Below are positions 8,169 through 16,300 of a stretch of DNA of 64,000 nucleotides, in pieces. The notes under the pieces are model-generated. The model was given only the letters and a program-made list of their open reading frames with translations, had not been told where the DNA came from and searched no databases. The stretch is taken from contig NZ_CP151842.1 in NCBI RefSeq assembly GCF_038452265.1, positions 496,001 through 560,000 on the forward strand. Reading direction: 5' to 3'. The position numbers and the translations under genes were made by a program. Position 1 is the stretch's first letter. Every line of letters begins with the position of its first letter. This DNA comes from Vibrio diazotrophicus. Lineage in GTDB: Bacteria > Pseudomonadota > Gammaproteobacteria > Enterobacterales > Vibrionaceae.

Positions 8169-8420
8169 GTTACTTCCTTTAAATTGCTGTTCCAACTATA
8201 CACAATGTCATTCCTTCTATCTCTGACTATTTCGCCTCGAGATTACTCATCTGAGCAGTGTTGAAAATTATCCATGATTGCTATCAATTAACAACATTCA
8301 GTTAGCAAGGATATTTAAATGTACTGTTGTGAAGGTTTATGAAAACTATTTAATGCTTGGGGTTGAAAACAGCCGTTAAAATCGGCACATATACGGTATC
8401 TCCAAAAAAAGAGCTCCATT

Positions 8421-9332
8421 ATGTACGCATTAGAAATAGATCAGCTGCGTAAAACCTACGCTGGTGGTTTTGAAGCGCTGAAAGGCATCAGTGTGTCTGT
8501 CAAAAAGGGCGACTTCTACGCCTTACTAGGGCCTAACGGTGCAGGTAAATCGACGACTATCGGTATCATTTCTTCGTTGGTTAACAAGACGTCAGGCAAG
8601 GTGAAGGTGTTTGGTTATGACATCGATACACATCTTGAACAAGCGAAACAACAACTGGGTCTAGTTCCTCAGGAATTTAACTTTAACCAGTTTGAAACCG
8701 TAGAGCAGATTGTCATTCAGCAAGCGGGTTTTTATGGTGTCTCCAAAGCGGTAGCCAAAGAGAGAGCAGAGAAGTATCTCACCCAACTGGATTTGTGGGA
8801 GAAGCGCAAAGAGCGTGCTCGTAACCTGTCTGGTGGTATGAAGCGCCGTCTGATGATCGCTCGGGCATTAATGCATGAGCCACAACTGCTGATCCTTGAT
8901 GAACCTACTGCAGGGGTTGATATCGAATTACGTCGCTCTATGTGGGAGTTTTTGAAGAAGATTAATGCGCAGGGTATTACGATTATCCTGACGACTCACT
9001 ATTTGGAAGAAGCAGAAATGCTGTGTCGTAACATAGGTATTATCAACCGTGGTGAAGTTATCGAAAATACCACCATGAAGGGCTTGTTATCTAAGCTTCA
9101 CGTCGAAACTTTTGTCTTGGATATCGAGAACGAAAGCCAGCTAACTGAGCTTGATGGCGTCATTTCACAAACCTTGAAAGACGGTTCTCTGGAAATTGAA
9201 ATCGAAAAAACTGAAGGGCTAAACCACATTTTTAGCCAGCTTACAGAGCAAGGCGTAAGAGTGTTGTCGATGCGTAATAAAGCTAACCGTTTAGAAGAGC
9301 TGTTTGTTCGAATTGTTCGCGAACAGAGTTAA
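8421..9332 (+). CDS. yadG: ABC exporter ATP-binding subunit (YadG type)
   Basis: Nucleotide-binding subunit of an ABC-2 type exporter whose substrate is not known. The 303-residue protein has Walker A GPNGAGKST (about residues 38-46), the signature LSGGMKRR and Walker B LLILDEPTAG, followed by the H-loop TTHYLEEAE. The C-terminal 80 residues form the extension common to this DrrA/CcmA-like group. The permease yadH begins 9 bp downstream, so the two are one operon. The pair lies next to can and hpt as in E. coli, which supports the YadG name. Function is inferred from family only. Confidence 0.88.
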   Translation: MYALEIDQLRKTYAGGFEALKGISVSVKKGDFYALLGPNGAGKSTTIGIISSLVNKTSGKVKVFGYDIDTHLEQAKQQLGLVPQEFNFNQFETVEQIVIQQAGFYGVSKAVAKERAEKYLTQLDLWEKRKERARNLSGGMKRRLMIARALMHEPQLLILDEPTAGVDIELRRSMWEFLKKINAQGITIILTTHYLEEAEMLCRNIGIINRGEVIENTTMKGLLSKLHVETFVLDIENESQLTELDGVISQTLKDGSLEIEIEKTEGLNHIFSQLTEQGVRVLSMRNKANRLEELFVRIVREQS

Positions 9333-9341
9333 GGAACCACT

Positions 9342-10112
9342 ATGTATCAAATTTATTGGACAGCTTTTGTTAGCTTGTTAGGTAAAGAAGTCACTCGCTT
9401 TACGCGAATTTGGGTGCAAACTCTAGTTCCACCAGTCATTACCATGTGCCTCTATTTCATCATTTTTGGTAACTTGATTGGTTCTCGTATCGGTCAGATG
9501 AATGGCTTCAGCTATATGGAGTACATCATTCCCGGCTTGATTATGATGTCGGTGATTACTAACTCCTACTCGAACGTAGCGTCTTCATTTTTTAGTGCCA
9601 AGATGCAGAAGAATATTGAAGAGTTGCTGGTGGCACCTGTGCCTAACTACGTCATCATTGCTGGTTATGTCATGGGTGGTGTAACTCGTGGTTTGCTGGT
9701 CGGTACGTTGGTAACCTTTGTTTCTTTATTCTTTGTGCATCTGAATGTGGAACACTGGGGGGTGATCTTCCTGACCGTATTTATGACCTCCGTCGTTTTT
9801 GCGTTGGGCGGCTTAATCAATGCTGTATTTGCAAAAACTTTTGACGATATTTCAATTGTTCCAACCTTCGTTCTTACTCCGTTGACCTATTTAGGCGGCG
9901 TATTTTATTCGATCAGCTTGTTGCCAGAGTTCTGGCAAGGCGTGTCAAAGGTTAACCCAATTGTTTATATGGTGAACGCGTTCCGCTATGGCTTCTTGGG
10001 TGTGTCAGATGTGGATATTGTCACTTCTTTCAGTGTACTCAGTGTGTTTGTTGTCGTGCTTTACTGCGTCGCTCACTACTTGGTCACTAAAGGTAAAGGT
10101 CTGCGCAGTTAA
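9342..10112 (+). CDS. yadH: ABC-2 type exporter membrane subunit (YadH type)
   Basis: Inner-membrane permease partner of the preceding ATPase. The 256-residue protein shows about six hydrophobic segments and the ABC-2 family core (YMEYIIPGLIMMSVITNSYSN, ELLVAPVPNYVII, PLTYLGGVFYSISLLPEFW). A GGAACC ribosome binding site precedes the ATG, 9 bp after yadG. A strong bidirectional terminator follows at 10161. The substrate is unknown; polysaccharide or drug export has been proposed for relatives, but nothing in this sequence decides. Confidence 0.87.
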   Translation: MYQIYWTAFVSLLGKEVTRFTRIWVQTLVPPVITMCLYFIIFGNLIGSRIGQMNGFSYMEYIIPGLIMMSVITNSYSNVASSFFSAKMQKNIEELLVAPVPNYVIIAGYVMGGVTRGLLVGTLVTFVSLFFVHLNVEHWGVIFLTVFMTSVVFALGGLINAVFAKTFDDISIVPTFVLTPLTYLGGVFYSISLLPEFWQGVSKVNPIVYMVNAFRYGFLGVSDVDIVTSFSVLSVFVVVLYCVAHYLVTKGKGLRS

Positions 10113-10160
10113 TCATTTATCTTCGCAATAACTTATTTAGATGCTCATTTTAGCTCAATA

Positions 10161-10190
10161 AAAAAGGTCAACGTAAGTTGACCTTTTTCT
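10161..10190. terminator. Bidirectional terminator between yadH and panC
   Basis: A 12-bp stem (AAAAAGGTCAAC / GTTGACCTTTTT) with a GTAA loop and flanking A and T tracts lies between convergent yadH and panC. Confidence 0.92.
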
Positions 10191-10226
10191 TTTTAAACCA
10201 AAGTATTATGGCATTTAAATATCAGC

Positions 10227-11093
10227 TTAGCTTTGTTGTTCTGATACGAAATCGACAACTTTATTGTCGATCAGTCTGACTTTACCCAAGAATGCAGACA
10301 TCAGAATCACGACTTGCTTGGTTTCTTCAGAAACCGGTAGCAAAGTGCGGGAATCACGAATAAATATTTGATCCGGTTCTAGTCCTGCCGCACGCAACTG
10401 GTCTTGAGCATCGACAACGATAGAGTCGTAATCACGACGACCACCGCGTAAAGCGCTGCTGATCCAGTGCATAGTACGGGCAAGCACTGGTGCACGTTGA
10501 CGTTCGTTTAGAGACAGCAAGTTGTTGCGAGAACTCATCGCAAGACCATCCATCTCACGTACAGTAGGTACGCCGACAATCTCAATATCCATGCATAGGT
10601 CTGCAACCATTTGGCGAATCACAGCTAGCTGTTGGAAATCTTTTTCGCCAAAGCAGGCTACATCAGGTTTAACGATGTTAAACAGCTTTGTTACCACAGT
10701 GGCGACACCGCGGAAATGACCTGGACGCGACGCGCCTTCAAGCATGGTTGATAACCCAGGAACTTCAACGGAAGTCTGCTTATCAAGGCCATGTGGGTAC
10801 ATGATTTCTGGGGTCGGTGTGAATACAATTTCCACATTTTCACTGGTCAGTTTGTTATAGTCTTCTTCCAGTGTACGAGGGTAACTATTGAGGTCATCCG
10901 CGCGTTCAAACTGCATAGGGTTAACAAAGATACTCACGATAACAACGTCGGCTAATTCGCGAGCTTTACGCACGAGAGTCAGGTGACCTTCGTGTAAGTT
11001 ACCCATAGTTGGAACAAACGCCACTTTTCGACCATCACGCTTATACTGTTGGATCTGCTCGCGAAGAGCTGAGATATCAGCATATGTCTGCAT
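10227..11093 (-). CDS. panC: Pantothenate synthetase
   Basis: ATP-dependent ligation of pantoate and beta-alanine to pantothenate, on the route to coenzyme A. The 288-residue protein has the nucleotidyltransferase HIGH-like motif MGNLHEGHL (about residues 30-38), the GEKDFQQL segment, and SSRNNLLS in the C-terminal half, all typical of PanC. An AAGGAG ribosome binding site lies upstream. It is 10 bp downstream of panB and is the last gene of the minus-strand block. panD, which would supply beta-alanine and lies near panC in E. coli, is not in this window. Confidence 0.96.
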   Translation of the reverse strand: MQTYADISALREQIQQYKRDGRKVAFVPTMGNLHEGHLTLVRKARELADVVIVSIFVNPMQFERADDLNSYPRTLEEDYNKLTSENVEIVFTPTPEIMYPHGLDKQTSVEVPGLSTMLEGASRPGHFRGVATVVTKLFNIVKPDVACFGEKDFQQLAVIRQMVADLCMDIEIVGVPTVREMDGLAMSSRNNLLSLNERQRAPVLARTMHWISSALRGGRRDYDSIVVDAQDQLRAAGLEPDQIFIRDSRTLLPVSEETKQVVILMSAFLGKVRLIDNKVVDFVSEQQS

Positions 11094-11103
11094 GAACTAC
11101 TCC

Positions 11104-11898
11104 TTAGGCAATAGTATGTGCTTCATCAGGGAAGCGTCCGGCTTCTACGTCAGCAATGTAAGCTGCAACAGCTTTATGCATGTCGCCTGTTTCAGCAAGG
11201 AAATTCTTTGAGAATTTTGGCATGTAATTGGCTGAAATTCCGAACATATCGTGCATCACCAGAATTTGGCCGTCAGTGCTGTTACCCGCACCAATACCGA
11301 TAACCGGTACATCCAAAATTTGGGTAATACGTTCAGCCAAACCAGCAGGTACACACTCAAGAAGAACGATTTGCGCGCCAGCTTCTTGCAGTGCAATAGC
11401 GTCTTTCACCATACGGTCTGCTTGTTCTTGGTCACGGCCTTGAACTTTGTAACCACCAAAAATGTTCACTGACTGAGGCGTCAAACCTAGGTGTGCACAA
11501 ACAGGTACAGCACGTTCAGTGAGCATTTTAACGGTATCGACTAACCAGTCACCGCCTTCGATTTTCACCATGTTCGCGCCAGCGCGCATGATTTTTGCTG
11601 CATTTTCACATGCTTGCTCAGGGGTTGCGTAGCTCATGAACGGCATATCCGCCATCAGCAAGCAGTTAGGGCTACCTTTACGTACACAACGCGTGTGGTA
11701 CGCGATATCGTCAACGCTGACGGGTAGAGTGTCAGTCTCACCTTGTAGAACCATACCCAGTGAATCGCCCACTAAAAGAACAGGCATCTCTTGGCTTTCA
11801 AATAGTTGCGCGAAGCTCGCGTCATAGGCAGTAGAAGTAGCAAATTTACGACCTTCTTTTTTCCACTTCATTAGGTCGTTGATCGTTATTTTTTTCAT
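11104..11898 (-). CDS. panB: 3-methyl-2-oxobutanoate hydroxymethyltransferase
   Basis: First step of pantoate synthesis: transfer of a hydroxymethyl group from methylenetetrahydrofolate to 2-oxoisovalerate. The 264-residue protein starts MKKITINDLMKWK, as E. coli PanB does. It carries the metal and substrate segments VGDSLGMVLQG (about residues 43-53), GGDWLVDTVKML and HLGLTPQSVNIFGGYKVQG. An AAGGA ribosome binding site precedes the ATG. panC follows directly; the upstream folK supplies the folate branch from which the cofactor comes, a functional link also seen in other gammaproteobacteria. Confidence 0.97.
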   Translation of the reverse strand: MKKITINDLMKWKKEGRKFATSTAYDASFAQLFESQEMPVLLVGDSLGMVLQGETDTLPVSVDDIAYHTRCVRKGSPNCLLMADMPFMSYATPEQACENAAKIMRAGANMVKIEGGDWLVDTVKMLTERAVPVCAHLGLTPQSVNIFGGYKVQGRDQEQADRMVKDAIALQEAGAQIVLLECVPAGLAERITQILDVPVIGIGAGNSTDGQILVMHDMFGISANYMPKFSKNFLAETGDMHKAVAAYIADVEAGRFPDEAHTIA

Positions 11899-11934
11899 TG
11901 TATGTCCTTACTAAGTCAATTGGTCAGAGCTTGG

Positions 11935-12417
11935 CTATCGCCAAATGCTCAGCCCATTGAGCGGAACAGATTTAATTAACTCTTGAAGCGAAGTGCCATC
12001 AGGAAGTTGCAGCTCAGGTGCGATTTCTGCAAGTGGATAAAGGACAAATTCTCTGACACGCATGCCGTAGTGGGGTACGGTTAATCGCTCAGAATTGATG
12101 GTTTCGTTGCCATAAAGCACGATGTCGAGGTCGAGAGTTCTTGGTCCCCAACGCTCATCTTTACGGACTCGCCCTTGTTCCTGTTCAATCGCCTGAGTGC
12201 AATCAAGCAGCTCAAGAGGTGTTAATTCTGTCTCAACTGCAACAACAGCATTGATGTAATCGGGTTGATTTTGCGGACCCATAGGTGTGCTGCTGTACAG
12301 TGATGAAGCCGCGATAAAACGCGACTTCGGTAACTTGGTTAGTGCTTCAATAGCATTGTTGGCTTGAGTCACAGGGTCGCTGAGATTACTGCCTACTGCG
12401 ATATACGCTACTGTCAT
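11935..12417 (-). CDS. folK: 6-hydroxymethyl-dihydropterin pyrophosphokinase
   Basis: Transfers pyrophosphate from ATP to 6-hydroxymethyl-7,8-dihydropterin in folate synthesis. The 160-residue length is that of E. coli HPPK. Motifs include AVGSNLSDP at the N-terminus and the catalytic RWGPRTLDLDIVLYG with the two metal-binding aspartates. The start codon overlaps the pcnB stop (ATGA, 12414-12417), so translation is probably coupled. Very secure by motif and context. Confidence 0.96.
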   Translation of the reverse strand: MTVAYIAVGSNLSDPVTQANNAIEALTKLPKSRFIAASSLYSSTPMGPQNQPDYINAVVAVETELTPLELLDCTQAIEQEQGRVRKDERWGPRTLDLDIVLYGNETINSERLTVPHYGMRVREFVLYPLAEIAPELQLPDGTSLQELIKSVPLNGLSIWR

Positions 12418-13817
12418 GCTGCTGGTTTGCTCTTTTTCTTGCGTGTCGATGGACGACGGCGACGAGTACCAGAAGGCTTAGCAACGCTGTCTAGATCGGC
12501 CACCATTGCTTGTCGCATAGTACGACCCGCAGTTTGGAACGTTTGCCACCAATCTGCCAGTTGCTTCACTTCACCATCTTCGACTTCACCGCGCATCTCT
12601 AGGAAATCGAAACCAGCTCGGAATTTATTCAGTTCCATCAAACGGAAAGCACGTTTACCGTTACGACGAGGTAGACGTAACTGTAGCTGCCAAATTTCAC
12701 GCATAGTGGCGGTGTGACGGCGAGGAATCGCAATCGACTTAACCACTTCATCAAGAATCTTGTTGCTCGCTTCCATTACCGCATCGTAGAAGTTGAGGTT
12801 ATGGCTTTCCATCATCTCTTCTGCGAGTTTTACCATCGGATACCAGAAGATTGCGGCAAACATAAAGGCAGGGTTAATGCGTTTGCCTTCTTCAATTCGC
12901 AGATCCGTCGAATCAAGCACTAAGTCGAGCATGTGCTCTGCCTGTGATGAGTAATCTTCGGTGAAATGACGCGATATGGTCGGGAATACTTGCTGGAACA
13001 GGTTGTACTCACGCATCAGGTGGTATGTTTCCAAACCGTGCCCTGATTGCAGCATTTTCAGCATCTCTTCATAGAGACGAGCAGCAGGAACATCGCGTAA
13101 TAGTGGTGCCAAATCTTCAATTGGTGCTGCGGTATCTTCTTCGATATCGAAATCCAGTTTTACAGCAAAACGAACCGCGCGAAGCATACGCACAGGATCT
13201 TCGCGGTAACGAGTTTCCGGATCACCGATAAGACGAACTAGCCTATCTTCAAGATCTTCCATGCCACCAGCGTAGTCATGGATAGAGTAGTCAGCGATGT
13301 TGTAATACATAGCGTTGATAGTGAAGTCACGGCGTTCTGCATCTTCATCAATGGTGCCGTAGACGTTATCACGCAGCAGCATACCAGCTTCTGACTGCAC
13401 AGCCAGCTGTTTGTTTGTCTCCTGATGATGACCACGGAAAGTGGCAACTTCAATGATGTCACGTCCAAACATGATATGTGCAAGTCGGAAACGGCGACCA
13501 ATCAAACGACAGTTGCGGAACAACTGACGAATTTCTTCTGGCGTCGCATTGGTAGCGATATCGAAATCTTTTGGTACTTCTTCGAGTAATAAATCTCGAA
13601 CACCACCACCGACTAGGTAGGCGTCAAAACCCGCACCCTGAAGACGATACAACACCTTTAACGCGTTATCGCTAATCTGCTTACGCGAAATGTTGTGCTC
13701 TTGGCGCGTGACGATATTCAAAGCTAAGCTTGGATATATGTGATGTTCGCTTTCTTTTAAGTCGTTGTTATTCATGTATTTTTTACAATGATTGGTGTTG
13801 CCTTTTGTGTTGTTCAT
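12414..13817 (-). CDS. pcnB: Poly(A) polymerase I
   Basis: Adds poly(A) tails to RNA 3' ends and so promotes decay; also controls ColE1-type plasmid copy number. The nucleotidyltransferase core GGGVRDLLLEEVPKDFDIATNATPEE-type motif has the catalytic aspartates. RRFRLAHIMFG and RREDPVRMLRAVRF-type segments separate it from tRNA nucleotidyltransferase. The C-terminus is the usual basic tail (GTRRRRPSTRKKKS). The start is uncertain: ATG at 13817 gives 467 residues, an in-frame ATG at 13775 gives 453, and neither has a good ribosome binding site. E. coli pcnB is known for an unusual, inefficient start codon, so weak initiation may be conserved. It lies between gluQ and folK as in E. coli. Confidence 0.93.
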   Translation of the reverse strand: MNNTKGNTNHCKKYMNNNDLKESEHHIYPSLALNIVTRQEHNISRKQISDNALKVLYRLQGAGFDAYLVGGGVRDLLLEEVPKDFDIATNATPEEIRQLFRNCRLIGRRFRLAHIMFGRDIIEVATFRGHHQETNKQLAVQSEAGMLLRDNVYGTIDEDAERRDFTINAMYYNIADYSIHDYAGGMEDLEDRLVRLIGDPETRYREDPVRMLRAVRFAVKLDFDIEEDTAAPIEDLAPLLRDVPAARLYEEMLKMLQSGHGLETYHLMREYNLFQQVFPTISRHFTEDYSSQAEHMLDLVLDSTDLRIEEGKRINPAFMFAAIFWYPMVKLAEEMMESHNLNFYDAVMEASNKILDEVVKSIAIPRRHTATMREIWQLQLRLPRRNGKRAFRLMELNKFRAGFDFLEMRGEVEDGEVKQLADWWQTFQTAGRTMRQAMVADLDSVAKPSGTRRRRPSTRKKKSKPAA

Positions 13818-13864
13818 CTTTTAGATTACAACCCAAACTGGCTGGATTTGCGGCTAATAATAGC

Positions 13865-14755
13865 TTACAAGGCGTCATTTGAGAATCTTGGTGTGATCTC
13901 GATCTGCTGTGGAAGCTGCTCAATATGCCAATTCTTTGTTCCCCAATGGATGATCTCATCAATTCGACCATCAGCGATTTCCTTGGGGAGTTTAAACCCT
14001 AAAAACTGCATCGCTTTTATTAGCGTTGGTTTAGGGGTGTTAGGATCGATCGCTGTTGCATGGTTTTGTTTGGATAACTTATTGCCGTTGATGTCCATTG
14101 CAAGCGGCAAATGCAGATAGCTTACCGGCGCTTGGTTGAGCGTTTTATACAAGCTGATTTGACGGCCTGTTGGCTCAATCAGATCTGCGCCTCGTACAAC
14201 CTCTGTGACGCCTTGGTCAATGTCATCAATCACTACTGCTAAGTTATAAGCGTACAAACCATCTCGACGCTTAATAATGAAATCTTCTCTGCTTAGTGCT
14301 TCTGGTATTGTCATCTCACCGTGTTTCAGGTCGATGAATGACGCAACCGGATGATCCATCCGTAGTCGCACTGAGCATTCAGAGCGGTTTGTTAACCCTT
14401 TACCTCGGCATGTTCCAAGATAGAAGTCACCCGCTGCTTTAATTTGTTTACGCGTGCATTGGCAAAAGTAAGCTTGGCCAGATGCGAGCCATTGATCGAT
14501 TTGCTGTTGATATAAATGGTGGCGCTGACTCTGATATACAACCTCTCCATCCCACTCTAATCCATACGCCTCTATTGCTTTTAATATAAGGCTGGCGGCG
14601 CCGGGCATTTCTCTTGGCGGATCGAGGTCTTCAATTCTTACTAACCACTGGCCAAGTTTCGATTTGGCTTGGAAGTAACTGCCTAAAGCGGCGACTAATG
14701 AACCAAAGTGTAATGGCCCAGAAGGAGAAGGGGCGAAACGACCAACGTAACTCAT
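13865..14755 (-). CDS. gluQ: Glutamyl-Q tRNA(Asp) synthetase
   Basis: A short paralogue of glutamyl-tRNA synthetase that lacks the anticodon-binding domain and loads glutamate onto queuosine-34 of tRNA(Asp). The 296-residue protein begins with the class I signature GRFAPSPSGPLHFGSLVAALGSY (HIGH equivalent HFGS), has RIEDLDPPRE, and a zinc site CQCTRKQI with a second ligand pair further on (YFCQC...C). The KMSKS counterpart is NKLSKQN near residue 230. It lies between dksA and pcnB, the classic context. The short length and context make a full GltX unlikely. Confidence 0.95.
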   Translation of the reverse strand: MSYVGRFAPSPSGPLHFGSLVAALGSYFQAKSKLGQWLVRIEDLDPPREMPGAASLILKAIEAYGLEWDGEVVYQSQRHHLYQQQIDQWLASGQAYFCQCTRKQIKAAGDFYLGTCRGKGLTNRSECSVRLRMDHPVASFIDLKHGEMTIPEALSREDFIIKRRDGLYAYNLAVVIDDIDQGVTEVVRGADLIEPTGRQISLYKTLNQAPVSYLHLPLAMDINGNKLSKQNHATAIDPNTPKPTLIKAMQFLGFKLPKEIADGRIDEIIHWGTKNWHIEQLPQQIEITPRFSNDAL

Positions 14756-14852
14756 AATGCCTATATTTGCTTAACAAAATGGATAGAAGAAGTGTAAGTA
14801 TCAAACTTTATGCTGTTATTGGCTATCTTTAGTGACATTTGTGAAAAAATAG

Positions 14853-14881
14853 CAAAACAAAAAGGGAGCAATTGCTCCCTT
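14853..14881 (-). terminator. Terminator after dksA
   Basis: On the minus strand, AAGGGAGCAATTGCTCCCTT is a perfect inverted repeat followed by TTTGTTTT. It lies 18 bp after the dksA stop and upstream of gluQ, so gluQ transcription must involve read-through or its own start. Confidence 0.85.
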
Positions 14882-14898
14882 CGTGACATCTGTTGGGG

Positions 14899-15345
14899 TT
14901 AACCCATCATCTGTTTTTCTTTGATTTCTGCAAGCGTTTTACAGTCGATACAAAGATCAGCAGTAGGACGAGCTTCCAAGCGACGAATGCCGATTTCAAC
15001 ACCACAAGACTCACAGAAGCCGAAGTCATCTTCTTTTAGTTTGTCGAGTGTCTTTTCAATCTTCTTAATCAAACGACGTTCACGGTCACGATTGCGAAGT
15101 TCTAGGCTAAATTCTTCTTCTTGAGAAGCACGGTCAACAGGGTCTGGAAAGTTTGCCGCTTCGTCCTGCATATGGTGAACAGTGCGATCAACTTCTTCCC
15201 TGAGCTGGTTGCGCCAAGCTTGTAAAATTTTCGTAAAATGAGCCACTTGCTCTGGTGACATGTACTCTTCACCGGCTTTTTCTTGGTATGGCTCAACACC
15301 TGCAATGGCTAGGATGCCTAGCGTTTTCTTTTTGGATTCTGGCAT
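14899..15345 (-). CDS. dksA: RNA polymerase-binding transcription factor DksA
   Basis: Binds the secondary channel of RNA polymerase and, with ppGpp, tunes rRNA and amino-acid promoters. The 148-residue protein has a coiled-coil with acidic tip (DEAANFPDPVDRASQEE, about residues 61-77). A C-terminal zinc finger follows, CESCGVEIG with CIDCKTLAE (four cysteines), so it is the zinc-binding form. Length is close to E. coli DksA (151). The start has AGGAG 8 bp upstream. It lies between sfsA and gluQ as in E. coli and ends in a strong terminator. Confidence 0.97.
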   Translation of the reverse strand: MPESKKKTLGILAIAGVEPYQEKAGEEYMSPEQVAHFTKILQAWRNQLREEVDRTVHHMQDEAANFPDPVDRASQEEEFSLELRNRDRERRLIKKIEKTLDKLKEDDFGFCESCGVEIGIRRLEARPTADLCIDCKTLAEIKEKQMMG

Positions 15346-15470
15346 ACAGCATCTCCTACTAACACCTAGTCAACTGCTATCGCAGTCAATTTAAGGCGGG
15401 TATCTATAGCAAAAAGAAGTAACTGAGGCAAACACTGTTTTACAAAGTTATCGTCAATGTGGAGGTTTCA

Positions 15471-16226
15471 TCAATTTTTTGACGATTGATGGGAAAATTC
15501 GACTGCCGATACAAGTTGTATTTCATTGTCTGAAAGTTCTGCTTTGTAGCACAGAACTTCCACGCCCGCTTCTTGTGCCATTGTTAACAATTGTGAATAG
15601 TTCGCGTCTATATGGCGAGCTGGTGAGACTTTTTCAATCCCCGAATGTAAAACAGTGAACAAAAGTATGGCTCTGCTCCCATTTTGTGCCATTTCCGACA
15701 ACTCTCGTAAATGTTTTTGCCCACGAGTGGTAACGGCATCGGGGAAATAGCCTTGTCCAACCCTTTGATTCTCTTCCCCTGTCTCGATATTGCGCTCATC
15801 CAAAAGAGTCACGCTTTTCACTTCTACATAACAGTTTGGTTTAGATTCGCTACAGAGCAAGATATCAATGCGACTATTTTCAGCACCATATTTAACTTCT
15901 GTGCGTAATTGCTCATAACCTTGCAGTTCTTTAATTGTTCCGTTTTGGATTGCTTCGACCGCAAGTTGGTTTGCTCGCGCGGTGTTGATGCAAATTCGAT
16001 GGCCTTGTGCTGTTTCTGTCAGTTCCCAACTATTAGGATACTTGCGCTTAAGATTATCGGAGGTTGAATACCAAACTTGGTTTCCAGGTTCAGCACATCC
16101 CGTCATCGCACCGGTATTGGCACAATGAATAGTGATTTGCTTTCCATCTTTTAACTCAACATCCGCCAGAAATCGTTTGTAGCGTTTAATTAATGTGGCG
16201 CGTTCAAGCGCTGGTGTAAATTGCAT
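15471..16226 (-). CDS. sfsA: SfsA family nucleic-acid-binding protein
   Basis: SfsA was named for stimulating maltose genes in E. coli; its molecular role is unsettled, and it has a nuclease-like fold with DNA binding. The 251-residue protein carries the family segments LIKRYKRFLADVEL at the N-terminus, CANTGAMTGC (about residues 37-46) and YVEVKSVTL with the acidic and lysine residues of a PD-(D/E)XK-like site. Length compares with 234 in E. coli. It is divergent from hrpB across 74 bp and is followed by dksA on the same strand. Assignment to family is secure, function less so. Confidence 0.92.
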   Translation of the reverse strand: MQFTPALERATLIKRYKRFLADVELKDGKQITIHCANTGAMTGCAEPGNQVWYSTSDNLKRKYPNSWELTETAQGHRICINTARANQLAVEAIQNGTIKELQGYEQLRTEVKYGAENSRIDILLCSESKPNCYVEVKSVTLLDERNIETGEENQRVGQGYFPDAVTTRGQKHLRELSEMAQNGSRAILLFTVLHSGIEKVSPARHIDANYSQLLTMAQEAGVEVLCYKAELSDNEIQLVSAVEFSHQSSKN

Positions 16227-16300
16227 CGAGATCCCTGTACTGTTTTTATGTACAATGCTTTGGTTGTTAATCTGGGATATTTAAACATAAGGACATTCTC